A stretch of DNA of 64,000 nt from Vicinamibacterales bacterium (GTDB lineage: Bacteria > Acidobacteriota > Vicinamibacteria > Vicinamibacterales > UBA2999). The DNA lies in assembly GCA_030680175.1 (NCBI GenBank), contig JAUXWO010000111.1, forward strand, positions 129,145 through 193,144, written 5' to 3'. Positions 33,398 to 41,477 of the stretch are shown piece by piece. The position numbers were made by a program, and so were the translations under genes. Under the pieces are notes generated by a model. That model ran no database searches and was not told the origin of the DNA. It worked only from the letters and a program-made list of their open reading frames with translations. The stretch's first letter is position 1. Every line of letters starts with the position of its first letter.

Positions 33398-35914
33398 CTA
33401 GGAGGGGCGTGGCAAACCATCGAGGCTGCGGACCGCCTCCTCGACCTGCCGGGCCAGCGCCGCGAACTCCGGACCCCGGAGCTGGAGCGGCGGCCCGAAG
33501 GCCACCGTCACAGGACCAGGCCGCGGGCGCGTCTGCCCGGTCGCCAGCACCCGGTGCGCGCCATCGATCCGAATCGGGACGACGGGCAGGTCCAGTCGCG
33601 AGGCCATCATGCCGACGCCTCCGAGGAATGTCCCGATCTCGCCGTCCCTGGTCCGGACCCCTTCCGGAAAGATGAGGATCGAGTACCCATCCTCGGCGAC
33701 CTCGGCCGTGTAGCGCAGGGTCTGCCGCGCGCCGGCCTCTCGCTGGGGCAGGGGGAAGGCATTGAAGAAGAAGGCCGCCAGGTAGTAATTGAGCCGGTTC
33801 GTCAGCACCTGCCGCCACGAGTGGGCCTGCGGGAAGAAGTGCGCGGCGAAGAACTCCTTCGACATCGCCGGCGACACGCGGGCCCGCCATCGCCCCGGCA
33901 GCGCGAGCAGGATCGCCGGCACGTCGAGGTGGCTCTGATGATTGGCTGCGAAGATCACCGGACCCGCCAGCCCGTCCAGATGCTCGAGTCCCTGCACGCG
34001 CAGATGGAGCACGCCGCGGAGGGGCGGCAGGATCCACGTCGCCTGGCTGACCCGCCGGATCGCCCCGACGATCGGATGCCGGTTCCACGCGGGGAACGTC
34101 AGGGGCTCAGGCACCTCCGCCAGCGTCGGCGCTTCCTCGACGAGGCGGCGGACATCGTCGATCGTCCGCGCGCCGGCGAAGCGCGCTTCGTCGAGCCGGG
34201 TGCTGAACGCGTCCTCGATGGCCGCCATCATCTCGAGGCGCTCGAGCGAACTGAGGCCCAGGGCGTCGAGTGGCGTGGCGCCCTCGACCGCATGCCCCGT
34301 CATCCGGGCGAGTACGCGCGCGAGGGCATCGCCGTCCGCGTCCGGGGCCGCGGCTGGCGCACCGGTGCGAACCCACTCGCGAATGGCCCCCCGTTTCAGC
34401 TTGCGGGTGCCCTCGGTGCGCGGCAGGGCGCCGTCCGTCCACACCGAGTGGGACCGGATGCGCTGATGCTCCTGCAGCGCCAGATTCGTGTCGCGCACGG
34501 CCGCGACCGCATCGGCGCCGGGCTCGAGGACGATCACGGCATGCACCCGCTCGCCGTCTCCGGCCTCGTGCCCCACCACCGCCGACTCGGCGACCCCGGC
34601 CTGCGCGTTCAGGACGGCCTCCACATCATCGGGGAACACGTTGAGGCCCTCGGGGGTGACGATGACCTCTTTGATGCGGCCCTTGATGTAGAGCCGCCCC
34701 TCGGCGTCGAGCGTCCCGATGTCGCCCGTATGGAACCATCCCTCCTCGTCGACGACCGCCTGCTCGTGCCCGGCGTAGTACCCGCTCGTCACGTTCTCCC
34801 CGCGGACCAGGATCTCGCCATCGGCGGCGATGCGCAGCTCCACGCCCTCGATCGGCGCGCCGACCGATCCCGCGCGCGCACGCAGCGGATGATTCAGGGT
34901 GACGATGGGGGCGGTTTCGGTGAGTCCGTAGCCCTGGATCACGAGGAACCCGAGCCGTTGCCAGAACGCCTCGAGCGCGATGGGCAGTGGCGCCCCGCCG
35001 ACGACGAACGCCCAGCACTTGGGGCCGAACAGCCGGTGGGTGCGCCGGTACCGCCACCAGCGCGCCGGGATCGCCAGGCGCCGTGCGGGCGCGGGCGCCG
35101 CCGCCGCCGGGTCCACGCGCCGGACGTGGTCCTGCAGCATGTCGAGCATCTTCGGCACGCACACGACGACCGACACGCGGTGCCGCCGCACGAGCCGCGC
35201 GATGTCGTGCGGGTTCACGTGCCGCATGAAGACGACGGTGCCGTCCACGAGCGGCGGGATGTGAGCCGCGAGGGACTGGCCGAACAGGTGGCTGAGCGGC
35301 AGCAGGTTCAGGAAGCGGAGCGGCAGGACGGGCCGCAGGTACTTCCGGTACTTCGCGATCTCGCGATCGACGGCGCCGAGATTGGCGAGGCTGTTCCGGT
35401 GCCGGATGAGCACGCCTTTTGGATCGCCCGTTGCGCCGGAGGTGAAGATGATCTGGGTCAGGTCGTCCCGTGTGATCGCGACCTCGGGCGCCGGCGCGTC
35501 CGACGCCCAGTCGACGCCGGCCAGGGGCCACACGTCGCCGTCCACGCCGCCGGGCGCGAGTCCGTGCACATCGTCGCCGGCCAGGATCAGGCGCGCGCCG
35601 GTGATCCCCTGGACCCGGCGCAGGAAGTCGAGCGAGGCGCGGAAGTCGATCGGCACGAGCACCACGCCGATCAGCAGGCAGCCCCAGTAGGCGACGAGCC
35701 ACTCCGGCCGGTTCTCGCTCCACACGATGACGCGGTCGCCCTTGACCAGGCCATGGGCCGAGAGCCTGGCGGCGAAGGCGCGCGCCGCGCCCGTCAGGGC
35801 GGCGTAACTGTGCCGCCGTGTCCGCACGCCATCGTCGTAGATGATGGCGCAGCCGCGCTGCCCGTCGAGGGCGCGGAAGCGATCGACGAGCGTCGTCGGC
35901 GTGCCGGGGCCCAT
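33398..35914 (-). CDS. Aas-like fusion: AMP-ligase, acyl carrier domain, 1-acylglycerophosphate acyltransferase
   Basis: 838 residues from ATG 35914. Residues about 1-530 are an acyl-CoA/ACP synthetase (FTSGATGDPKGV, QGYGLTETAP, TGDIGTLDAEGRLYIKGR). About 540-610 is a carrier domain with the phosphopantetheine Ser556 in LGLSSLERL. About 620-838 is a PlsC acyltransferase (H659-x4-D664 in NHQSHLD; FPEGVRTRDGEIG). So one protein could activate a fatty acid, hold it on its own ACP and acylate a lysophospholipid, as in Aas but with an internal carrier. ATG 35914 is only 9 bp from the start of the divergent gene. Confidence 0.9.
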   Translation of the reverse strand: MGPGTPTTLVDRFRALDGQRGCAIIYDDGVRTRRHSYAALTGAARAFAARLSAHGLVKGDRVIVWSENRPEWLVAYWGCLLIGVVLVPIDFRASLDFLRRVQGITGARLILAGDDVHGLAPGGVDGDVWPLAGVDWASDAPAPEVAITRDDLTQIIFTSGATGDPKGVLIRHRNSLANLGAVDREIAKYRKYLRPVLPLRFLNLLPLSHLFGQSLAAHIPPLVDGTVVFMRHVNPHDIARLVRRHRVSVVVCVPKMLDMLQDHVRRVDPAAAAPAPARRLAIPARWWRYRRTHRLFGPKCWAFVVGGAPLPIALEAFWQRLGFLVIQGYGLTETAPIVTLNHPLRARAGSVGAPIEGVELRIAADGEILVRGENVTSGYYAGHEQAVVDEEGWFHTGDIGTLDAEGRLYIKGRIKEVIVTPEGLNVFPDDVEAVLNAQAGVAESAVVGHEAGDGERVHAVIVLEPGADAVAAVRDTNLALQEHQRIRSHSVWTDGALPRTEGTRKLKRGAIREWVRTGAPAAAPDADGDALARVLARMTGHAVEGATPLDALGLSSLERLEMMAAIEDAFSTRLDEARFAGARTIDDVRRLVEEAPTLAEVPEPLTFPAWNRHPIVGAIRRVSQATWILPPLRGVLHLRVQGLEHLDGLAGPVIFAANHQSHLDVPAILLALPGRWRARVSPAMSKEFFAAHFFPQAHSWRQVLTNRLNYYLAAFFFNAFPLPQREAGARQTLRYTAEVAEDGYSILIFPEGVRTRDGEIGTFLGGVGMMASRLDLPVVPIRIDGAHRVLATGQTRPRPGPVTVAFGPPLQLRGPEFAALARQVEEAVRSLDGLPRPS

Positions 35915-35923
35915 GGTTCGATT

Positions 35924-37321
35924 ATGATCGAAGGCACCATCGTGCCGATGCCCAACCTGCCGCCGTCGCTGGCCGTCGGGGCCCTCTACGACGGGCTGCT
36001 GCAGACGGCGCTCCGCCAGTTCTTCGAGCGGGCGACGTTCGAGACGGAAGCCGTGCCGTCGCCCTCGTCCGACGGCCGGCTGGCGATTGAACCCACCGAG
36101 GACCCGGGCGCGCTGGCGGTCCGGTGGTTCGGCAAGCGCTACGTGCTCCGCGTCCCGGGGCAGCGGCCGTTCACCGCGCACGAAGTCCGGTTTGCACGCG
36201 CCATCGGCGCGGTGCTGTCGGCGCGCTATCGCGCCATCCTGGACCCGAAGCTCGTGGCGGAACGCGGGGACCTGTTTCGCGGCGCGATGGAGGACCGCTA
36301 CGTCGGCGCCTTCTTCGACCAGGCCCCGTATCTGCTGCGACAGTCGGCGGTCACGACCGACCGCATCGCGCTCGCCATCGAGATGATGCGCGTGGCGGCG
36401 CTCTCGACCTACGAGAACCAGCCCATCTCGACCGGCGTCCTGCTGCTCGGCTCGAGCGAAGACCCGCTCGGCGCGTACCCCGCGGCCGAGCGCGACCGCC
36501 CGCACTACACGGGCGCGCTCACCTCCATCAAGAGCTTCTACCGGCTCGCCGATGGCCTGCGCACCGTGTTCCTCGTCAGCCGCGACGGACGGCTCCTCGA
36601 CATCGTCGATGTGGAGCGGTGGGCGGGGCAGGCGGCGGAGGGCCGGGTGCTTGGGGTGCCGTGCGCGGAGACGTATCAGCCGCACGCCCGCGCGACGCTC
36701 GGCGGGCCGCACGTGTGCGTCGTGCTCAGCCCGCGGCAGGAGATCAAGGTGTTTGCCGAGGGCGCGCAGGCCTTCACCTTCCGCAACGCCGACTGGCACC
36801 TGCTCGATCTGCAGGAGAAGTACGCCCTGTGGGAATCCGCCGTGGGCACCCCGGATGTGGCGGCGCGGCTGTTCCAGACCGCGCTCGACCTGTCGGACGC
36901 GCGGCAGGGCGCGCTCTTCGTCGTGCTGCGCCGGCCGCTCGATTCCCTGCCCCATCTGGTGGCCGCGGCGGACCGCCTGGACATGGAGCCGGTCGGCCAG
37001 CCCTCGGATCCCGACACGCCGTCACGACGGCACCTGCTGCACGTGCTCGCCGGACGCTCCGTCACGGAACTCGATCCGAGCGTGCTGGCGGCGCTGGCGA
37101 CGCTCGATGGCGCGGCAGTCACCGATCGCGACGGGGCGCTGCTGGCGGTCGGCGCGATCCTCCGGCATCCGCCGAGCAGCGAGCCGGCGACCCTGGACGG
37201 CATGGTCGAAGGGGCCCGCACCACCGCGGCGCTGGCCGCGAGCCGCTTCGGTCCGGTGCTGAAGGTGAGCGAGGACGGGATGATCTCGTTCTACGACGCC
37301 GGCCGGGTGTGGGATATCTAG
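35924..37321 (+). CDS. DisA_N/diadenylate-cyclase-like domain protein
   Basis: 465 residues from ATG 35924 (ATG 35948, MPNLPPS, is an alternative that leaves more room for a promoter). The first 330 residues form an unassigned alpha/beta region, including a pair of matching strands. The C-terminal 75 residues resemble a DisA_N domain: LDGAAVTDRDGALLAVGAIL corresponds to the D-G-A motif, and GARTTAALAAS...LKVSEDGMISFY to the R-H-R-A-A and SEExGxIS motifs. The R-H-R triad reads R-T-T, so c-di-AMP synthesis is doubtful. Possibly a c-di-nucleotide-fold protein with a new role. Divergent from the Aas-like gene with starts 9 bp apart. Confidence 0.75.
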   Translation: MIEGTIVPMPNLPPSLAVGALYDGLLQTALRQFFERATFETEAVPSPSSDGRLAIEPTEDPGALAVRWFGKRYVLRVPGQRPFTAHEVRFARAIGAVLSARYRAILDPKLVAERGDLFRGAMEDRYVGAFFDQAPYLLRQSAVTTDRIALAIEMMRVAALSTYENQPISTGVLLLGSSEDPLGAYPAAERDRPHYTGALTSIKSFYRLADGLRTVFLVSRDGRLLDIVDVERWAGQAAEGRVLGVPCAETYQPHARATLGGPHVCVVLSPRQEIKVFAEGAQAFTFRNADWHLLDLQEKYALWESAVGTPDVAARLFQTALDLSDARQGALFVVLRRPLDSLPHLVAAADRLDMEPVGQPSDPDTPSRRHLLHVLAGRSVTELDPSVLAALATLDGAAVTDRDGALLAVGAILRHPPSSEPATLDGMVEGARTTAALAASRFGPVLKVSEDGMISFYDAGRVWDI

Positions 37322-37541
37322 ATCTCAGATGGCAGATTGCAGAATTCAGATTGGCAACGGAAATCGATTGGCGGACTTGTTGTGCCGATAGCCGATAGCC
37401 GAAAGCCGAAAGCCGAGAGCCGAGAGCCGAGAGCTGATAGCCGAGAGCCGATAGCTGATAGCCGACCGCCGAGAGTCGCCGTGCTCCCGGTCGGCTACAA
37501 TAGCGGCTCATCCTTCTGACGACTGGGTTGGCACGGACATC
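37322..37541. repeat. Heptamer-type GCCGATA/GCCGAGA array with candidate -10
   Basis: 37386-37475 is a one-orientation array of 7-8-bp units (GCCGATA, GCCGAAA, GCCGAGA, GCTGATA). It is preceded by an AGATGGCAGATTGCAGAATTCAG-type stretch of short direct repeats. TACAAT at 37496-37501 could be the -10 for the following SDR-like gene, giving a leader of about 35 nt. Confidence 0.8.
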
Positions 37542-38450
37542 ATGCGGATTTTTCTGACTGGCGCGACGGGGTATATCGGGTCGGCCGTGCTCGACGCGCT
37601 GCTGCGCGCCGGACACCAGGTGACGGCCATTGCGCGCGATCCCGAGAAGGCGGAGCGCCTGACGGCGAAGAGCGTCACGGCGATCGTCGGCGAGCTCGGC
37701 ACACCGAAGTCGTACTTGGCGGCGCTCGAAGCGTCCGATGCCGTGGTGAGCACGGCGTTCGAGTACTCGGCGCGCGGCGTCTCGCTGGATCGGCAGGTCC
37801 TCGAGGCCGTGCTGCCGGTGATGGCCGAGGCGGCGAAGAAGCAGCCGCGCACCTTCATCTACACGTCGGGAATCTGGGTGCTCGGCAAGACGTCGACGCC
37901 GGCCGACGAAGAGGCTCCGCTCGCGCCGGCCGAGCTCGTGGCGTGGCGGCCGGACCATGAGCAGCTCGTGCTCGGGTGGGGCGGCAGCGGCCTGCGCACG
38001 ATCGTCGTGCGCCCCGGCATCGTCTACGGCGGCGGCCGCGGCATCGTCTCGGACCTCATCAAGGACGCGCTGAACGGGCTGGTGCGGGTGATCGGCCCCG
38101 GCCGGAATCACTGGCCGTGCATCTACGATCGCGACCTGGCGGATCTCTATGCGCGCCTGGTGGCCAACCCCGAGGCGCGCGGGATCTTCCACGCCAACGA
38201 CGAGGGCGACGAGCGCGTCAACGACATCGTCGAGGCCATCGCGGCGCAGGTATCGCAGACGCCGGACATCCGGCACATGCCGATGGCCGAGGCGCGGAAG
38301 AAGCTCGGGCCGTATGCCGATGCGCTGGCGCTGGACCAGAAGGTGCGCAGCCCCCGGGCGCGCGCGCTCGGCTGGGCGCCCACGCTCCGCAGCGTGGCCG
38401 GCAACGTGGCCCGCCTCCTCGAAGAGTACCGCGGCGCCCAGCGGAGGTAA
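37542..38450 (+). CDS. NAD(P)-dependent epimerase/dehydratase-family (extended/atypical SDR)
   Basis: 302 residues from ATG 37542. GATGYIG nucleotide motif at 7-13, A-R-D-P-E-K-A after the second strand, and the conserved RPGIVYG-GGRG and NDEGDERV blocks of 'nucleoside-diphosphate-sugar epimerase' proteins. The usual YxxxK is not obvious; the region around YTSGIWVLGKT takes its place, so this belongs to the atypical, NmrA-like/extended group. Substrate unknown. Confidence 0.85.
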   Translation: MRIFLTGATGYIGSAVLDALLRAGHQVTAIARDPEKAERLTAKSVTAIVGELGTPKSYLAALEASDAVVSTAFEYSARGVSLDRQVLEAVLPVMAEAAKKQPRTFIYTSGIWVLGKTSTPADEEAPLAPAELVAWRPDHEQLVLGWGGSGLRTIVVRPGIVYGGGRGIVSDLIKDALNGLVRVIGPGRNHWPCIYDRDLADLYARLVANPEARGIFHANDEGDERVNDIVEAIAAQVSQTPDIRHMPMAEARKKLGPYADALALDQKVRSPRARALGWAPTLRSVAGNVARLLEEYRGAQRR

Positions 38451-38557
38451 TGGGGTCAGATCTTGATTATTGCGGCGCCGCTGATGGGGTCAGATCTTGA
38501 TTCTTGCATCAGCTGCGAGACGGAATCGGCCGACGCAAGAATCAAGATCTGACCCCA
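38451..38557. repeat. REP-like repeat: two direct and one inverted copy
   Basis: A 23-bp unit beginning TGGGGTCAGATCTTGATT occurs at 38451-38473 and 38485-38507, with an exact inverted copy at 38535-38557. The last two form a 23-bp-arm hairpin. This looks like a REP/BIME-type element as mobilised by RAYT transposases; no RAYT gene is in the window. It lies between the SDR-like and M28 genes. Confidence 0.85.
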
Positions 38558-38582
38558 TGTTCCCCCATGTTCCCCCCCGGCC

Positions 38583-38588
38583 TACAAT
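38583..38588 (+). promoter_or_regulatory. -10 box TACAAT with leaderless start of M28 peptidase
   Basis: TACAAT is followed by 6 nt and then ATG 38595, so transcription would begin at the A of the start codon. No ribosome site is present. This is a clear example of the leaderless pattern seen at several genes here. Confidence 0.55.
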
Positions 38589-38594
38589 GGGCGC

Positions 38595-40250
38595 ATGACC
38601 CTACGCCTCCTGGCCCCGATCGCGCTCTCCCTGTGCCTGGCCGCCTGCGGCGGGACGCCGCCGCCCATCGAGGCCCCCGTGCCGTCCGGCCCCGCCGAGG
38701 AGGAGATTCAGGTGGGCCCGCTGACGGCGCACGTCCGGATGCTGTCGCACGACCTGTTTGAAGGGCGGGCGCCCGCGACGCGCGGCGGCGACCTCGCCGC
38801 CGAGTACCTCGCCACGCAGCTCGCGGTCCTGGGCGTCGAGCCGGCGGGTGACGAGGGCACGTACTTCCAGCAGGTGCCGATCATCGAGTCGCTGGTGGAC
38901 CGCTCGTTCACGATGAGCGTGCCCGGCGCGAGCTACCGCTACTCCACCGATGTGGTCGCCTTCTCCGGCGTGGAGGATGCGCGCGTGCACGTGCAGGGCG
39001 AGGTCGTGTTCGTGGGCCACGGGGTGGTGGCGCCCGAGGAGAACTGGAACGACTACGCGGGTGTGGACGTGAAGGGCAAGTGGGTGCTCATCATGGTGAA
39101 CGACCCGCCCGCCACCGCCGAGGAGCCGGACTTGTTCGGCGGCAAGGCGCTCACCTACTACGGCCGCTGGACCTACAAGTACGAGGAGGCCGCACGCCAG
39201 GGCGCGGCGGGCGCGATCCTGATCCATACCGACGAGTCGGCGACCTACCCCTGGCAGGTGGTGCAGTCCTCGTGGTCGGGCGCGCAGTTCTCCGTGCCGC
39301 CCGCCCCGGGCGCGCCGGCCTTGCGCATCAAGGCCTGGATGAGCGACGCCGCCGCGATCGATCTCGTGAAGCGCGCCGGCCGCGACCTGAACGCCCTGCG
39401 TGCCGCCGCCGTGCAGCGCGGCTTCACGCCCGTGAGGCTCGGCATGCCCGTCGCCGCCACCCTGACGCAGCGCACTTCGCGCAAGACCTCGCCCAACGTC
39501 ATCGGCAGGGTCCGCGGCGTGAACGAGGCGCAGGCCGTGGTCTTCACCTCGCACTACGACCACTTCGGCATGCGCCCCGCCGCACCGGGCGCTCCGGCCG
39601 GTACCGACACCATCTACAACGGCGCCTACGACAACGCGTCCGGGGTGGCGGGATTGCTGCAGATCGCGAGCGCCATGGTGCGCGCGACCGAGCGCCCCGC
39701 GCGGTCGATGTACTTCGTCTTCACGACCGCCGAGGAAGCGGGCCTGCTCGGGGCGGAGTACTGGGCCGCGCACCCGTCGCTGCCGATGGACCAGGTGGTG
39801 GCCAACATCAACGTGGATGGCCTGAACTACCTGGGCCCGACGCGCGACCTGACGTTGCTCGGCGCCGGCCGCTCGTCGCTCGGCCCGATGGCCGAGGCGC
39901 TCGCCGCGGAGCGGGAGCGCGTGATCGGCGCCGATCAGCATCCCGAGCGCGGCTACTTCTTCCGGTCCGATCACTTCCCGCTGGCCAAGGCCGGGGTGCC
40001 GGCGCTGTCGATCAGCGAGCCGCGTGAGTTCCTCGGCCCGAACGCCGAGGCGCTCCGCGAGCGGCAGCAGGCCTACAACACGACCCACTACCACCAGCCG
40101 AGCGACGAATACGATCCGTCCTGGGACTTCTCGGGCGGCGTGAACGACCTGCGCTTCCTCGCACAGCTCGCGTGGCGCATCGCGGCGCTCCCGGACGTGC
40201 CCACCTACAACGACGGCGACCAGTTCGCGCAGGTCCGCCGCCAGCCGTAG
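38595..40250 (+). CDS. M28 family zinc aminopeptidase, lipoprotein
   Basis: 551 residues. Signal peptide with lipobox L-A-A-C (Cys18), so it is anchored in the envelope. A PA-type insert (about 130-260) precedes the M28 catalytic domain: zinc ligands H320/D322 region (HYDHFG), D346 (YDNASG), catalytic E380/E381 (EEAG) and H460 (D-H-F-P-L), all present. Releases N-terminal amino acids from peptides outside the cell. Leaderless start (see -10 at 38583). Confidence 0.93.
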   Translation: MTLRLLAPIALSLCLAACGGTPPPIEAPVPSGPAEEEIQVGPLTAHVRMLSHDLFEGRAPATRGGDLAAEYLATQLAVLGVEPAGDEGTYFQQVPIIESLVDRSFTMSVPGASYRYSTDVVAFSGVEDARVHVQGEVVFVGHGVVAPEENWNDYAGVDVKGKWVLIMVNDPPATAEEPDLFGGKALTYYGRWTYKYEEAARQGAAGAILIHTDESATYPWQVVQSSWSGAQFSVPPAPGAPALRIKAWMSDAAAIDLVKRAGRDLNALRAAAVQRGFTPVRLGMPVAATLTQRTSRKTSPNVIGRVRGVNEAQAVVFTSHYDHFGMRPAAPGAPAGTDTIYNGAYDNASGVAGLLQIASAMVRATERPARSMYFVFTTAEEAGLLGAEYWAAHPSLPMDQVVANINVDGLNYLGPTRDLTLLGAGRSSLGPMAEALAAERERVIGADQHPERGYFFRSDHFPLAKAGVPALSISEPREFLGPNAEALRERQQAYNTTHYHQPSDEYDPSWDFSGGVNDLRFLAQLAWRIAALPDVPTYNDGDQFAQVRRQP

Positions 40251-40468
40251 GGCGTTCACGTACATAGACGAAGGTCACGTCCGCCTCCGCGGCCGGAGGC
40301 CGCTACGGCGTGACCTCGCCGAAGCTCGCTCGAGCCTGAGGCGAGCGGAGGCGGGAAGGCCACGAAGACGCACGAAGCAACGACATTCAGGATCCTGATG
40401 TACCGTCTTCGTGACCTTCTTTTCCCTTCGTGACCTTCGTGATTACCGGCCGGTCTGACAGAGCCACC
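40251..40468. repeat. CACGAAG array with central palindrome and hairpin
   Basis: Units of the CACGAAGg family run in on the left (ACGTACATAGACGAAGGTCACG; GGCCACGAAGACGCACGAAG) and their complement on the right (CTTCGTGACCTTC repeats up to 40441), meeting at a CAGGATCCTG palindrome (about 40390-40399). A GTCCGCC...GGCGTGAC hairpin of the type forming the 68-bp unit at 59893 is inserted in the left arm (about 40278-40313). No gene. Confidence 0.8.
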
Positions 40469-41431
40469 ATGCCTGAACTTGTTTCCCTCGACGACATCAA
40501 GGCCGCCTCGGCGCGGATCCGTCCGGCGGCGCGCGTCACGCCGCTCATCGACGTGCCGTGGCCGGGGCCCGATCCGGGCGAACGGCGCCTCTGGCTCAAG
40601 TGCGAGAACCTGCAGCCGATGGGCGCCTTCAAGATCCGCGGCGCCACCAACATGCTCCGGCAGCTCGCGCCCGACGCGCTGGCGCGCGGCGTCATCACCT
40701 ACTCCTCCGGCAATCACGGGCAGGCGGTGGCGCTGGCCGCGCGCGAGGCCGGGGTGCCCGCGGTGATCGTGATGCCCACGACCGCACCGGCCGTGAAGGT
40801 CGAGGGCGCGAAGGGGTACGGCGCGGAGGTGATCTTCGAAGGCCGCACGTCCGCCGACCGCAAGGCGCGCGCCGAGGCCATCGCCGCCGAGCGCGGCCTG
40901 ACGATGGTGCCGCCGTTTGATGATCCGTGGATCATCGCAGGGCAGGGCACCGTTGGCCTCGAGATCCTCGAACAGCGCCCGTCCGTCGGGACGGTGTACG
41001 TGGAGGTGGGCGGCGGCGGCCTCATCGCGGGTGTGGCCGCGGCGATCAAGCTGTCGCGGCCGGACGTGCGCATCGTCGGCGTCGAGCCCGAGGGCGCCGC
41101 GAAGATGTCCACGTCGATCGCCGCCGGTCACCCCGTCACCCTCGACACGGTCGGGACGATCGCCGATGGCCTGATGGCCGTGCGCCCGGGCGACCTGAAC
41201 TTCGCGCACGTGCAGGCGTACGTCGACGAGGTGGTGACGGTGGGCGATGGCGCCATCGAGTGCATGGTGCCGTGGCTCTTCCGCCATGCGCGGCTGGTCG
41301 TGGAGCCGAGCGGCGCGGTCGCCGCGACCGCCATCGCACTCGGCCTCGGCCACCCCGCCGGCGACGTCGTCGCCATCGTCAGCGGCGGCAACGTGGAGCC
41401 CGCCCTCTTCGCGCGGCTGATCTCCGCCTGA
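40469..41431 (+). CDS. PLP-dependent threonine dehydratase/serine racemase family
   Basis: 320 residues from ATG 40469. Fold-type II PLP enzyme: N-LQPMGAFKIRGA places the Schiff-base Lys55, SSGNHGQAVA binds phosphate of substrate, and VGGGGLIAG is the PLP-phosphate glycine loop. The single-domain length without an ACT or regulatory tail matches catabolic threonine dehydratase, serine racemase or threo-3[16 protein letters not shown] ammonia-lyase. Which substrate is not decidable from sequence. Confidence 0.9.
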   Translation: MPELVSLDDIKAASARIRPAARVTPLIDVPWPGPDPGERRLWLKCENLQPMGAFKIRGATNMLRQLAPDALARGVITYSSGNHGQAVALAAREAGVPAVIVMPTTAPAVKVEGAKGYGAEVIFEGRTSADRKARAEAIAAERGLTMVPPFDDPWIIAGQGTVGLEILEQRPSVGTVYVEVGGGGLIAGVAAAIKLSRPDVRIVGVEPEGAAKMSTSIAAGHPVTLDTVGTIADGLMAVRPGDLNFAHVQAYVDEVVTVGDGAIECMVPWLFRHARLVVEPSGAVAATAIALGLGHPAGDVVAIVSGGNVEPALFARLISA

Positions 41432-41460
41432 GCGTTTCCTGGCCGCGGGCTGGGCGAGGA

Positions 41461-41477
41461 CGGCTCAGCCTGAGCCG
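41461..41477. terminator. Small hairpin between convergent genes
   Basis: CGGCTCA-GCC-TGAGCCG forms a 7-bp stem between the dehydratase stop and the stop of the convergent CCA-adding enzyme, overlapping the latter. No T-run follows, so any terminator role is tentative. Confidence 0.3.

Noticed and set aside
33363-34088. N-terminal extension of IF-1
   Set aside because: Open only because of GC-rich reading; IF-1 is exactly 72 residues from TTG 33362.
33389-35923. N-terminal extension of the DisA_N-like protein
   Set aside because: The open frame runs antisense through the whole Aas-like gene; Arg/Ala/His-rich translation, no homology.
37322-37385. Start of a small RNA gene in the AGATGGCAGATTGC stretch
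   Set aside because: Short direct repeats only, no promoter or terminator pair.
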